Shown: positions 24,085-33,271, counted from the stretch's first letter. The stretch: 64,000 nt of DNA from Lichenicola sp964247725 (GCA_964247725.1 CAXTVM010000001.1:186001-250000); one strand, 5' to 3'. Notes: a model not told the origin generated them from the letters alone. Numbers and translations are program-made.

Positions 24085-26860
24085 CCGGGTGCGGCTCGCG
24101 CGCCACCGACCGCAGCAGCGCCGACAGCTCGGCCGCCTGGTCGTCATAGGAGGCGATGCGCCCGGCGTGCGGGTTGCGATGCGCGTCCAGGCGCTGCGGG
24201 GCCGCGAGCAGCTCGGCGATGGCGTCGATCAGCCCGTCCGGGCGCCCGTCCATCGGGATCAGCCGGCCGTTGACGCCGTCCTCGATCTCGTCGGCCTGGC
24301 CGCCGCCCTCGGTCGCGATCACCCAGACGTCGCGCGCCAGCGCCTCGCGCACGCTGAGGCCGAAGCTCTCCTTCCACTGCGACGGGAACAGCAGCACGTC
24401 GAGCCGGTCGAAGAAGGCGTCGAGCCCGTCCTGGGTGTAGGCCGGCACCACGCTGACGGTACCCGCGACCTTCCAGTGCCGCACGTCGATCGAGCGGAAG
24501 CCGAGGTTGAGCGTGTTGTCGACCAGCACCAGCTCCCAGTCGGCCGAGTCCAGGCTCTCGAACGCGGAGCGGATGAGCTGGAACCCCTTGATCGCTTCCG
24601 CGCCGGCGACGAAGCCGAACCGGAGCCGGCTGCCCGGCGTGCGCGGCCGGTGCGGCCGCTGCGGCAGGCGGATGCCGTTGCGGTTGACCCGGATGCGCTC
24701 GGGATCGAGGCCGTTAGCGAGGTAGAGCCGGCGGTGCGACTCGCTGGGCGAGAGCAGCGAGCTGGCGCCGGCCAGCGCGCCCATCATGATCCGCATGCGC
24801 AGGTCAAGGTGGCGCGCGTGCGGGATGCAGTTCTGGCAGACGCGCAGGTCGATCCGGGTCTGGTGGCAGTAGCGGTTGTCGGCGCGGACCATGAACTGGC
24901 GGTCGCAGAGCCACCAGGCGTCGTGCAGCGTCACCACGTAGGGGATGCCGCGCTCCTGGCACAGCCGCAGGATCGGCGCGCCGAAGCCCTGGATCGAGTG
25001 CGCGTGCACCACGTCCGGCGCCAAGGCGTCGAGCAGCAGCCCGAAGGTCTCGACCATCGCCGGGTTGTCGAGCTGCACCACCTGGTCGCTGGGCGGCGAC
25101 AGGCTCATGGCGAACACCGGCACGCCCTGCCAGTCGTAGCGCAGCAGCGAGCCTGGCCGATCGGGCAGCGCCGGGCGCGAGGTGAACACGCAGAGCTCGA
25201 CATCGTCCGCTGCCGCCAGCCGCGACGCCATCTCCTGCGCCACCACCGTGGCGCCGCCGAAGCTCTGCGGCGCGAAGAAGATGTTGGCGGACAGGATGCG
25301 CAGCCGGCCCCGCGCACGCTGCGGCGGCGCGCCAGCGAACGCGGCCACCTGCAGCCGGGCGATCCGCTCCGGCGCGTAGCGCTCCAGCACGTCGTGCAGG
25401 GCGCGCTGCCCAAGCTGGCGGCGCAGCGACGGGTCCAGCACCAGCCGCTCCAAGGACGCTTCCCACCCGGCGTCGTCACCCGCCAGCAGCCCGTTCTCGC
25501 CGCTCGCCACGATGTCGCGGAAGGCCTGGCGCGGCGAGCACACCGACGGGATCGCCAGCATCGCCGCCTCCTGGAACTTGATGTTGCTCTTGGCATCGTT
25601 GAACACCGTGTCCTCGAGCGGCGCCACCGCGATGTCGGCCTCGGCCAGCAGGCCGAGATAGGCGCGGTAGTCGGTGCCGGCGATCTCCTCGAGCTGGGGC
25701 GCGAGCGGGTCGAAGCCGTCGGGCAGCGTGAGGTCGCCGACGATGCGCAGGCGAAGCGTCGGGTGGCGGCGCAGCAGGGCCAGGATCGCCGGTGCCGCCA
25801 CCGCGAAGTCGGCGTCGTGGGTCTTGGTGCCGGAGCCGTAGACGATCGTGACCGGCCGGTCGGGATCATCGGGACGCGCGTTCCGCCGCGCGCGCAGGGT
25901 GGTGGCCGTCTCCAGCGTCTCGGCATCGAGCGCGTTCTCGATCACCAGCGTCTCGGCGACCCCGGCCTCGCGCATGGCGGCGGCCAGCCGGTCGGTCGAG
26001 GCGATGGCGTGGCGGCATTCCAGCATGGCGCGTCGATACAGGCGGATGCCAGCCAGCACCTGGCGGCGCAGCCCGGGGTCGAGGGTGACGAGGTTGCTGT
26101 TCCGGCGGTAGAGCGGCTCGTCGAAGATGAGGTCGTCGACCTCCCACCAGGGGTCAAGGCCGAGCCGCTGCGCCTCCCGCAGCAGCGCCAGCACCGGCGG
26201 CTCGCCCGGCACGCGGTAGAAGATGACGTGGGTGCAGAGCTGCAGCGCCGTGGCGACGTCGCCGAGCTCGCGCCAGCTCAGCACGCGGCAGCGCCAGCCC
26301 AGGCTCTCGAACAGCTCCTGCTTCTGCCAGACCCGGTACTTGGCGCATTGCGGTATGCTAAGCTCGGCGACGATCAGGATTTGCGGCGCCAGCACCTGCG
26401 GCGCGTCCGGCGGCACCGGCGCCGCATACGGATGCGGCGCCTCGTCGGGACCCGGGGCGTCGTGGGGTGCCGGAGCCGGCCGCCGGCGCCGAAGGGTCGG
26501 CAGCGGCAGGATGCGTCCGGCCAGCCGGGCCAGGCCGGGTAGGCCGTCGTCGCGGGCGATGCCGGCGACGAGCAGCGCCGCCTGGTGGAAGCCGTAGCCG
26601 TTTGGCAGCCGTCCGCCGGCCAGGGCCCGGACCACGCGCAGCGGCGAGGTCAGACGCCAGGAGACCGAGCGGAACAGCTGGTCCATGCGATGATAGGCGC
26701 CGTCGAGGCCGGCCTGCAGGCCTGCGGCCCGCATCCCCTGCAGCCGCAGGCTGGCGCGGGTCGTCTCCAGCAGCGCCGTGGTCGTGGCCAGCTCGGTGCG
26801 CAGCCTCCGCAGGGCGGCGTCCGGGCTATCGTCCGCGGCGGGTGGAGGGGTGCCGTCCAT
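24038..26860 (-). CDS. Double-domain glycosyltransferase (two GT4-like modules)
   Basis: 940 aa. A short coiled-coil N-terminus (residues 15-60) precedes the motif RSVSWRLTSPLRVV, frequent before glycan enzymes of this kind. The first GT-B module (about 165-500) carries CAKYRVWQKQELFESLGWRC, WWEVDDLIFDEPLYRRN and SNIKFQEAAMLAIPSV. The second (about 515-920) has FGGATVVAQEMASRLA, VVHAHSIQGFGAP, VTLHDAWWLCDRQF with CQNC, and the GT4 EX7E-type stretch ESFGLSVREALA. Each module should transfer one sugar from a nucleotide donor, so the protein may add two residues in sequence. Acceptor and sugars are unknown. Confidence 0.88.
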   Translation of the reverse strand: MDGTPPPAADDSPDAALRRLRTELATTTALLETTRASLRLQGMRAAGLQAGLDGAYHRMDQLFRSVSWRLTSPLRVVRALAGGRLPNGYGFHQAALLVAGIARDDGLPGLARLAGRILPLPTLRRRRPAPAPHDAPGPDEAPHPYAAPVPPDAPQVLAPQILIVAELSIPQCAKYRVWQKQELFESLGWRCRVLSWRELGDVATALQLCTHVIFYRVPGEPPVLALLREAQRLGLDPWWEVDDLIFDEPLYRRNSNLVTLDPGLRRQVLAGIRLYRRAMLECRHAIASTDRLAAAMREAGVAETLVIENALDAETLETATTLRARRNARPDDPDRPVTIVYGSGTKTHDADFAVAAPAILALLRRHPTLRLRIVGDLTLPDGFDPLAPQLEEIAGTDYRAYLGLLAEADIAVAPLEDTVFNDAKSNIKFQEAAMLAIPSVCSPRQAFRDIVASGENGLLAGDDAGWEASLERLVLDPSLRRQLGQRALHDVLERYAPERIARLQVAAFAGAPPQRARGRLRILSANIFFAPQSFGGATVVAQEMASRLAAADDVELCVFTSRPALPDRPGSLLRYDWQGVPVFAMSLSPPSDQVVQLDNPAMVETFGLLLDALAPDVVHAHSIQGFGAPILRLCQERGIPYVVTLHDAWWLCDRQFMVRADNRYCHQTRIDLRVCQNCIPHARHLDLRMRIMMGALAGASSLLSPSESHRRLYLANGLDPERIRVNRNGIRLPQRPHRPRTPGSRLRFGFVAGAEAIKGFQLIRSAFESLDSADWELVLVDNTLNLGFRSIDVRHWKVAGTVSVVPAYTQDGLDAFFDRLDVLLFPSQWKESFGLSVREALARDVWVIATEGGGQADEIEDGVNGRLIPMDGRPDGLIDAIAELLAAPQRLDAHRNPHAGRIASYDDQAAELSALLRSVAREPHPVNAGGPGAARPANPG

Positions 26861-26886
26861 GGAGTCCGTGAAGCGAGCGGAAGGCC

Positions 26887-26914
26887 AAAAAAAACCGGGC
26901 CAGAGGCCCGGTTT
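26887..26914 (-). terminator. Rho-independent terminator of the RTX-like gene
   Basis: AACCGGGCC (26893-26901) pairs with GGCCCGGTT (26905-26913) around AGA. On the minus strand the stem is followed by eight T (the A run 26887-26894). It lies about 53 bp beyond the stop of the minus-strand RTX-like gene. The stem is partly symmetrical and could also act on the plus strand. Confidence 0.88.
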
Positions 26915-26966
26915 CTTGCACGGTTGTCGGCCGGGCCCAAGGGCCCGGCAGGAAACGCGAGAAGGT

Positions 26967-28346
26967 TTACTTGTCGCCGAAGAAGCTGCTGCTATGCAGG
27001 GTCGTGGTGGTCAGGCCGGTGAAGGTGACGGACGACCCATCTCCGAGAGTGATCTGGACGCCCTTCGAGGTGTTCATCGCGGTCTTGAGAGCAGCCGCGA
27101 CCTCACCCGTACCATAGCCGAACAGACCGACAAGGTTACCCGTCGAGCTACCGAAGTCGCTGATCGTGATGCTGGCCGAAGAGTTGGTTCCATTCTCGGC
27201 GAGGATGAACTGGTTCGCACCCGCACCCCCGGTCAGCGTCTGGACGCCGAGGCCGGCCACCAACGTATCCGCACCAGCGCCACCGATGATGTCGGCACCC
27301 GTAGCCGTGTTCGACACGATGTTAGACACGAAGCCAGCGAAGCCCTGGGTGCTCGCGGCACCATTCAGAGTCTCGTTTCCAGCACCGGCAACGAGGATGT
27401 TGTTCGTGCCGGTGCCCGTGTAGTTGATGTCAGACCCATTAGTGCCGAACACCAACGCCGAGCCGGACCCGGTGTTGACGGCCTCGGTGCCCAGTCCGCC
27501 CACGAACAGCAGCGAGCCGGTGCCGGTGCTCGTCACCGATCCGCCGGTGACGCCGGTCACCAAGGTGTTGCCGGATGCCGTGATCGTGTCAGCCGTGCCA
27601 CCAAAAACGCTCGCATTGCCGGTCAGCGTGTAGGTTCCGCCCGTGCCGCCGTAGACCGTGGTCGCCTCTGACCCGCCGGAAACCGAGCTGCCGGTCCCAG
27701 CCGTATCGAACACCTGCAAGGTGGCGGACGTGCCGGAGCTGCCGTAGACGGTCGCGCCGGTCGCCGTCAAGGTGACGTTGTCGGCGCCGCTTCCGGCAAA
27801 GATCTTGTCGGTGCCGGACGATGTCACGGTGTCGGAACCGGAGCCGAGGGTGATGATATTGCTGCCGGTGCCGGCATCGACCGAGGTCGCGCCCGAGCCT
27901 GCGAAGATGGTGTCGTTGCCACCGCTGGTCGCGATGTTGTAGGTGCCCGCACCCGAGTTGATGAAGAGATTGTTGCCGCCACCGGCAATGAAGGTGCCGG
28001 CCTCGCTGCCGGCCAGGAAGGTCGCGCCGCCGGTTCCAACAAGGGTGCTGAGCGTCGTGGTGCTCGAGCCGCTGGTGATCGTCACTGGAGAGGTGGTCTG
28101 GGTGACGAAGTGGTCGTAGCCGGACGCAACCGCATAGTAGCCGCCGGACGTCGCGACGAACTCGTTGATCGACGAGCCACCCGTCGGGGCGGTCGGGGTG
28201 GTGCCGGGGCCGCCCTGGCTAGCGAACAGCGACGTCGAGCTGTTCACCGCGTTCGCGTAAGTCTGGGCGAGGGTGTAGGCACCCGCGCCGTTCACGGTGA
28301 CGCTGACGTGCGTGCCTCCCGCTCCAACGACTGTCACAACCGGCAT
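26967..28346 (-). CDS. Ser/Thr/Gly-rich secreted protein with RTX-like calcium-binding repeats
   Basis: 459 aa with no classical signal peptide. Most of the chain (about residues 95-400) is short Gly/Asn/Asp beta-roll repeats: GGNNLFINSGAGTY, GSGSDTVTSSG, GSGADNVTL and GGAGADTLVAG. These match degenerate RTX nonapeptides (GGxGxDxxx), which fold on binding calcium outside the cell. The C-terminus (VTFTGLTTTTLHSSSFFG) would hold a type I secretion signal, but no T1SS genes are here. Base composition is visibly less GC-rich and richer in Thr/Ser codons than the neighbours. GGGGAC precedes the ATG. It is flanked on both sides by glycosyltransferase genes. Confidence 0.8.
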   Translation of the reverse strand: MPVVTVVGAGGTHVSVTVNGAGAYTLAQTYANAVNSSTSLFASQGGPGTTPTAPTGGSSINEFVATSGGYYAVASGYDHFVTQTTSPVTITSGSSTTTLSTLVGTGGATFLAGSEAGTFIAGGGNNLFINSGAGTYNIATSGGNDTIFAGSGATSVDAGTGSNIITLGSGSDTVTSSGTDKIFAGSGADNVTLTATGATVYGSSGTSATLQVFDTAGTGSSVSGGSEATTVYGGTGGTYTLTGNASVFGGTADTITASGNTLVTGVTGGSVTSTGTGSLLFVGGLGTEAVNTGSGSALVFGTNGSDINYTGTGTNNILVAGAGNETLNGAASTQGFAGFVSNIVSNTATGADIIGGAGADTLVAGLGVQTLTGGAGANQFILAENGTNSSASITISDFGSSTGNLVGLFGYGTGEVAAALKTAMNTSKGVQITLGDGSSVTFTGLTTTTLHSSSFFGDK

Positions 28347-28683
28347 AGATACGTCCCCTCATTCCCAGGCGGACACCCTGCGGCGTCCGCCCCTGACCAA
28401 CGCGTGCCCTTATCTGATACCGCCAGTTATGCCGCAGTGCAACCAGAAACGGCCGGATGCAGCTGACTTAATGGTGATGAAACATAACGAACCCCCATAG
28501 TCCGGGTCATTCCGGTCGCCGCCGCCCCCCACCATCAGAAAAGATGCGTGAATCGCCCGGATCTGAGAGCGATGGTGGAAGCTATACACAGGACTGTCAC
28601 AGAAACGAAGCGCAGCTCCCGATCTGGTCTTGTTCCTGCCCCGCCGATTGACGGCGGCCTGGGCCTGCGCCACCCCATCCTTC
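28347..28683. other. Divergent intergenic region, 337 bp, no gene seen
   Basis: Separates the RTX-like gene (minus) from the giant glycosyltransferase gene (plus) and should contain both promoters. It is less GC-rich than the genes. A hairpin GGCGGAC (28368-28374) / GTCCGCC (28385-28391) lies just upstream of the RTX-like start and could shape its leader. I could not assign -35/-10 boxes reliably. Confidence 0.6.
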
Positions 28684-31600
28684 ATGTGCCCCGGCCAGAC
28701 GCCCGATCCTGCCCCCGATGCGGTGCCCAGTGACGGCGGCCTGGCCGCCCTGCTCGACCCGGCGCTCGACGGGATGTTCCGGCACCCGGCCCTGTCCGGC
28801 GCCGACTCGTCCGCGGCCGCGGACGAGTCCTGGCACGGACACCTTCCGTTCGCGGCCTGGCTGGTGTCGACGCTGCAGCCGCGTCTGCTGGTCGAGCTGG
28901 GCCCGGGGACCGGACTGTCCCTCGCCGGGCTCGGCGAGGCGGTGCTGCAGGGCGGGTTGCCGACCCGCTGCTTCGTGATCGAGGGCGCGGCGGACGACGC
29001 CGGCGGGTCATTGGGCCGATCCGCGGACCGCCGCTACGAAGCCATCTCGCGGCGGCTGCGGATGGGTCCGGACGAGGCGCTGCCGCGCTTCGCCGACGGC
29101 AGCGTCGACCTCCTCCTCCTGGACGGGCGGCGCCGTCCCGACGAGCTGGCGCGCGACCTGGCCGGCTGGCTGCCGAAGCTGTCGCCCAGCGGCGTGGCGC
29201 TGCTGCCCGGCACCAACCGGCGCGAGGACGCGGACGGGGCCTGGCGCGCCTGGGAGCCGCTGAGCCGGCTGCATCCGGGATTCGAGTTCCTGCACGGCGG
29301 CGGGCTCGGCGTGCTGGCGCCGGGGGCGGCGGCGCCGGACGCGCTGGCGCCGCTGCTGCGGAGCGCCGGCAACGCCGCCGCGACGGCGCGGCTGCGCGGC
29401 CGGTTCGCGGCACTCGGCGCACGCCGGGAGGCGGAGGTGCGGCAGCTGCGCGACGGCGCCGACCGCGCGGCGCTGGCCGAACGGGCCAGGCAGGCCGGCG
29501 ACCTCGCCGTGGCGCTGGAGGCGCTGCGGGCCGAGCACGGCGCGGCGCTCGCCCGCGCGGCGGCGGAAGCAGAGCGGCTGCGCGAACTGGGCCAACGGCA
29601 CGACCGGCTGCGCGACGAGCTGGCGCACGGCAAGGCCGACCGCCACCGGCTCGCCGCGGAGGCGCAGCGCCTACGGGAGGCGGCCGGCGCCGCGTCCGCG
29701 CAGGCGACGGACACCGGGGCACGGCTCGAGGCGGCGCTGGGCCAACTGGCGGCGGCGCGCGCGGAGCTGGCCGAGGCCGGGCGGGCGGCGGAGGCGGCGG
29801 CAGCCACGGCGGCGATCGCGGCGCACGACGCGGACACGGCGATGCGGACGCTGCGGGAGGAGGCCGAGCGGGAGCGGGGCCGGCTCGACGGGCAGCTGCT
29901 GTCGCTGCGGGCGGAGCATGCGCGGCTGGGCGAGCGGCTGGCAGCCCGGGAGGCCGAGTTGGCGCGGGTGCTCGGCTCGCGATCCTGGCGCCTGACCCGG
30001 TTCCTGCGCGGGATCAACGGCCTAGTCGCGATCGCGCCGGCGCCGTTGGCCGCCGAGGCGGAGGCGCTGCCGCCGGTCCCGGACCCTGCGGCGCTCGACC
30101 TGCCGGCACCTGATCTCCCGGCGCCCGACCTTTCCATCCGCGTCGCCGCGCCGGCACGGCCGGTCGTGGAGCCACCCGAGCCGGAGCCGGACGAGATGCC
30201 GCCGCCGCAGGCGCAGCCGGCAGAGGCGCCGGCCGTCGCCGCTCAGCCTGCAGCGGCGCCGCGCCCGCGCTGGCGGAGGGTCCGGCGCGTGCTGTTCGTG
30301 GCCGGCGAGCCCGGCACGCCGGGGGCGACGTATCGCACCGCGCGCGCCGCCGCCGCCTGCGTCGCCGCCGGCTACGAGGCCCAGGCGGTCGACATCTTCG
30401 ACGTCAACCCGGACAACCTCGCCGCCGCCGACCTGGTGGTGCTGTGGCGGGCGGCCTGGAGCGGGCACGTGCAGACGCTGATCGGCCTGGCGCACGCCGC
30501 CGGCACCAGGGTGGCGTTCGACGTCGACGACCTGATCGTGACGCCCTCGCTGGCGGTGGCCGAGATCATCGACGGCATCCGCACCACCTTCGTCACCGAG
30601 GCCGAGGGCCGCTCCTACTTCCAGGGCATGCAGCGCACGCTCACCAGCTGCGACCTCTGCACCACCACCACCGCGGCGCTGGCGGCCGCGGTCGGCGTGC
30701 ACCATCCGGTCGTGCACGTGTTGCCGAACAGCCACGACGCCGCGACCGGGCGCGCCTCCCGCCGGGCGGTGCGGCTGCGCGCCGAGTGCGCGCCGGACGG
30801 CCGCATCCGGCTCGGCTATGCCGGCGGCACCCGCACCCACCAGAAGGACTTCGCCACCATCGCCGGCGCGCTGGCGCGGGTGCTGGCGGCCTGTCCCGAG
30901 ACCGTGCTGGTGCTGTTCCGCGACCCCGCCAGCGGCGAGGGGCTGGTGCTGCTCGACGAGTTCCCGGCGCTGCTGCCGCTGGCAGACCGGGTCGAGTGGC
31001 GGGACATGGTGCCGCTGGCGGCGCTGCCGGACGAGCTCGCCCGCTTCGACGTCTCGCTGTGCCCGCTGGAGCGGGGCAACCCGTTCTGCGAGGCCAAGAG
31101 CGAGCTCAAGTATTTCGAGTCGGCGCTGGCCGGCGCCTGCCTGGTCGCAACACCGACGGCGCCGTTCCGCGCGGCGGTGGCGCACGGCGTCACCGGGTTC
31201 TTGCCCGAGGGCGAGGCGGACTGGGAGCGCACGCTGCTGGCGCTGGTGCGAGACCCGGCGCTCCGCGCCCGCACCGCGCGCGCCGCCCATCACGACGCGC
31301 TGTGGCAGTTCGGGCCGCGCCGCCTGGCCGAGCTGTGGGCGCAGCTGCTGGGCGGGCTGGACGGCGGCGCTGCCGGAGCGCGGGCGTCCGAGCTGGCGCT
31401 GCGCCGCGGCGCCTACCGGGGCGCCCAGGTAGGCGCCGCGGCGCCGGAGGTGCCGGACAGCGAGGTCCTGTTCTCCTACGACGCGCTGGGGGACGCCTCC
31501 GTCACCGTCGGCATGACGTCCTACAACTACGAGGACCATCTCGGCGAGGCGCTGGACTCGGTGCTGGCGCAGACATGCGAGGCGATCGACCTGGTGGTGG

Positions 31601-32229
31601 TCGACGACGGCTCGCGCGACGGCTCGGTGGCGTTGCTGCTGGACTGGGCCGAGCGCCACCGGCTGCGCTTCAACCGGCTGCGGATCGTGCGCACCATCCG
31701 CAACGCCGGGCTCGGCGGCGCCCGCAACCTGGTGTTCAGCGAGGCCGAGACGCCGTGGATCATGGTGCTCGACTCCGACAACCGGCTGCGGCCCGAGGCC
31801 TGCGCCGCCCTGCTGCGGGCGCTGGAGGGGGAGCCGCTGGCGGCGTTCGCCTATCCGATGATCCGGCAGTTCGGCGCCCGCGATGCGCTGACCGGGACCG
31901 AGCCGTTCGAGCCGGCCCGCCTGGGGTCCGGCAACTACATCGACGCGATGGCGATGGTCGCGAAGTGGGCCTGGGCCGCCGCCGGCGGCTACTACGTGCG
32001 CCGGGACGCCATGGGCTGGGAGGATTTCAGCCTGTGGTGCCGGCTGGTCGAGCTGGGCCAGTACGGCCTGGCGGTGCCGGCGGAGCTCGCCGACTACCGG
32101 GTGCATGCCGGCTCGATGGTCAACGCCATCACCGAGCAGGACGCCAACAAGCGGGCGATGGTGGAGTTCGTGGAGACCCGCCACCCCTGGCTGCGCCTGC
32201 GCATGCGCGCCACCCGGCGGCGCCTCTGA
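28684..32229 (+). CDS. Giant glycan enzyme: methyltransferase-like domain, coiled coil, GT4-like and GT2 modules
   Basis: 1181 aa from ATG 28684 (an in-frame TTG at 28630 would add 18). About residues 45-230: a class I methyltransferase-like fold with RLLVELGPGTGLSLAGL and VDLLLLDGRRRP. About 240-450: long Ala/Glu/Arg coiled coil. Then VLGSRSWRLTRFLRGINGL and a Pro-rich linker. About 540-890: a GT-B module (GEPGTPGATYRTARAAAACV, VAFDVDDLI, EAKSELKYFESALAGACLV) related to the first half of the 940-aa protein. About 920-1181: a GT2 (GT-A) module with SVTVGMTSYNYEDHLGEALD, VVVDDGSRDGS and VLDSDNRLRPEA. It probably builds part of a surface polysaccharide. Confidence 0.88.
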   Translation: MCPGQTPDPAPDAVPSDGGLAALLDPALDGMFRHPALSGADSSAAADESWHGHLPFAAWLVSTLQPRLLVELGPGTGLSLAGLGEAVLQGGLPTRCFVIEGAADDAGGSLGRSADRRYEAISRRLRMGPDEALPRFADGSVDLLLLDGRRRPDELARDLAGWLPKLSPSGVALLPGTNRREDADGAWRAWEPLSRLHPGFEFLHGGGLGVLAPGAAAPDALAPLLRSAGNAAATARLRGRFAALGARREAEVRQLRDGADRAALAERARQAGDLAVALEALRAEHGAALARAAAEAERLRELGQRHDRLRDELAHGKADRHRLAAEAQRLREAAGAASAQATDTGARLEAALGQLAAARAELAEAGRAAEAAAATAAIAAHDADTAMRTLREEAERERGRLDGQLLSLRAEHARLGERLAAREAELARVLGSRSWRLTRFLRGINGLVAIAPAPLAAEAEALPPVPDPAALDLPAPDLPAPDLSIRVAAPARPVVEPPEPEPDEMPPPQAQPAEAPAVAAQPAAAPRPRWRRVRRVLFVAGEPGTPGATYRTARAAAACVAAGYEAQAVDIFDVNPDNLAAADLVVLWRAAWSGHVQTLIGLAHAAGTRVAFDVDDLIVTPSLAVAEIIDGIRTTFVTEAEGRSYFQGMQRTLTSCDLCTTTTAALAAAVGVHHPVVHVLPNSHDAATGRASRRAVRLRAECAPDGRIRLGYAGGTRTHQKDFATIAGALARVLAACPETVLVLFRDPASGEGLVLLDEFPALLPLADRVEWRDMVPLAALPDELARFDVSLCPLERGNPFCEAKSELKYFESALAGACLVATPTAPFRAAVAHGVTGFLPEGEADWERTLLALVRDPALRARTARAAHHDALWQFGPRRLAELWAQLLGGLDGGAAGARASELALRRGAYRGAQVGAAAPEVPDSEVLFSYDALGDASVTVGMTSYNYEDHLGEALDSVLAQTCEAIDLVVVDDGSRDGSVALLLDWAERHRLRFNRLRIVRTIRNAGLGGARNLVFSEAETPWIMVLDSDNRLRPEACAALLRALEGEPLAAFAYPMIRQFGARDALTGTEPFEPARLGSGNYIDAMAMVAKWAWAAAGGYYVRRDAMGWEDFSLWCRLVELGQYGLAVPAELADYRVHAGSMVNAITEQDANKRAMVEFVETRHPWLRLRMRATRRRL

Positions 32230-32261
32230 ACACAACCCCGCCTCCCGATGCGGCCTGCCTG

Positions 32262-33212
32262 GTGCTGGGCGCCGGCGGCTTCATCGGCACCAATTTATGC
32301 GCGGCGCTGCTGGCGGCCGGCGTCCGGGTGGCGGGCTTCGGCCGCGCCGCCGCGCCGCCGCCGGCGCTGGCCGGGCTCGACTGGATCCCAGGCCGCATCG
32401 AGGCGCTGGCGGACCCGGACGCGCTGGTCGCCGGCCGCACCCACCTGTTCGACCTGATCGGCGCCGGGCTGCCTGACAGCTCGAACCGCAACCCGGCCGA
32501 GATCGTAGCGGACGGGCTGCCGCCGAAGGTGCGCCTGCTCGAGGCCTGCCGGCGCCAGGGGGTGCGGCGGCTGGTGTTCGCCTCCTCCGGCGGCACCGTC
32601 TACGGGCCGGCCGGGCCGGGCCCGATCCCGGAATCCGCCCCGACCGACCCGATCTCCGCCTACGGCATCGGCAAGCTCACGGTCGAGAAGTACCTGGCGC
32701 TGTATCGGCACCTGCACGGCTTCGACAGCCGCGTGCTGCGGATCGCCAACGCCTACGGCCCGCACCAGCACCCGCTGCGCGAGCAGGGGCTGGTCGCGTC
32801 GGTGCTGCACCGGCTGCTGACCGGCCGCGCGATCCCGGTCTGGGGCGACGGCGCCGTGGTGCGCGACTACATCCACGTCGACGACGTGGTGGCGGCGATG
32901 CTGGCGGTGGGGTTCGGCGACGGGCCCGCGCTGTGCAACGTCGGCAGCGGCATAGGGCGCAGCGTGCTCTCGGTGATCGAGGACGCGGCCCGGGTGGTCG
33001 GCCGCCGGCCGGTGCTCGACATGCGGCCGGGACGCCGCGCCGACGTCGCCGCGAACGTGCTCGACAGCACGCGGCTGCGAGAGACGGGGTGGCGGGCGGA
33101 GGTTGGGTGGGAGGACGGGTTGGCCAGCACCGCAGTATGGCTGGAGAAGGAAGGCCAGGGCTCTGCCCTGGACCCGCCAAGGGCCGGCGGCTCTTGGAAC
33201 CCGATTCTTTAA
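32262..33212 (+). CDS. NAD-dependent sugar epimerase/dehydratase with repeat-encoded tail
   Basis: 316 aa from GTG 32262. This start cuts the first beta strand (CLVLGAGGFIGTN). A CTG at 32226-32228 that overlaps the upstream TGA (CTGA) would give 328 aa with a complete Rossmann fold, and no ATG, GTG or TTG lies between. Motifs: GAGGFIG, LVFASSGGTVYGP, Tyr-x-x-x-Lys in YGIGKLTVEKY, and RDYIHVDDVV. It is a UDP-glucose 4-epimerase-like short-chain dehydrogenase, probably making a nucleotide sugar for the adjacent transferases. The last 20 residues (after WLEKE) are translated palindromic element. Confidence 0.87.
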   Translation: MLGAGGFIGTNLCAALLAAGVRVAGFGRAAAPPPALAGLDWIPGRIEALADPDALVAGRTHLFDLIGAGLPDSSNRNPAEIVADGLPPKVRLLEACRRQGVRRLVFASSGGTVYGPAGPGPIPESAPTDPISAYGIGKLTVEKYLALYRHLHGFDSRVLRIANAYGPHQHPLREQGLVASVLHRLLTGRAIPVWGDGAVVRDYIHVDDVVAAMLAVGFGDGPALCNVGSGIGRSVLSVIEDAARVVGRRPVLDMRPGRRADVAANVLDSTRLRETGWRAEVGWEDGLASTAVWLEKEGQGSALDPPRAGGSWNPIL

Positions 33213-33271
33213 GTGAAGGAGTCCATAGGCGAGCCTCTGGCGGGGTCCAGGGGCAGAGCTCCTGGCCTTCC
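33149..33271. repeat. Palindromic 3'-end element, copy 6 (short type)
   Basis: About 123 bp: left GGAAGGCCAGGGCTCTGCCC, middle CCAAGGGCCGGCGGCTCTTGG and TTTAAG, right GGGGCAGAGCTCCTGGCCTT. It overlaps the 3' end of the epimerase frame and touches the stop codon of the convergent TerC-like gene (33272). It is nearly identical in layout to copy 1. Confidence 0.87.

Noticed and set aside
24089..26542. An 817-codon plus-strand frame opposite the double glycosyltransferase
   Set aside because: Antisense shadow caused by third-position GC bias. The minus-strand gene has all the glycosyltransferase motifs.
26967..28346. Regularly repeated short motifs that might be a CRISPR array or tandem DNA repeat
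   Set aside because: The repetition is at the protein level (Gly/Asn/Asp beta-roll repeats) with no constant-length identical DNA repeats or spacers, and the reading frame is intact.
30444..33212. A 922-codon frame read as one protein joining the giant glycosyltransferase region to the epimerase
   Set aside because: Upstream of about 32226 it is an out-of-frame shadow of the GT4/GT2 gene; only the epimerase part has motifs.
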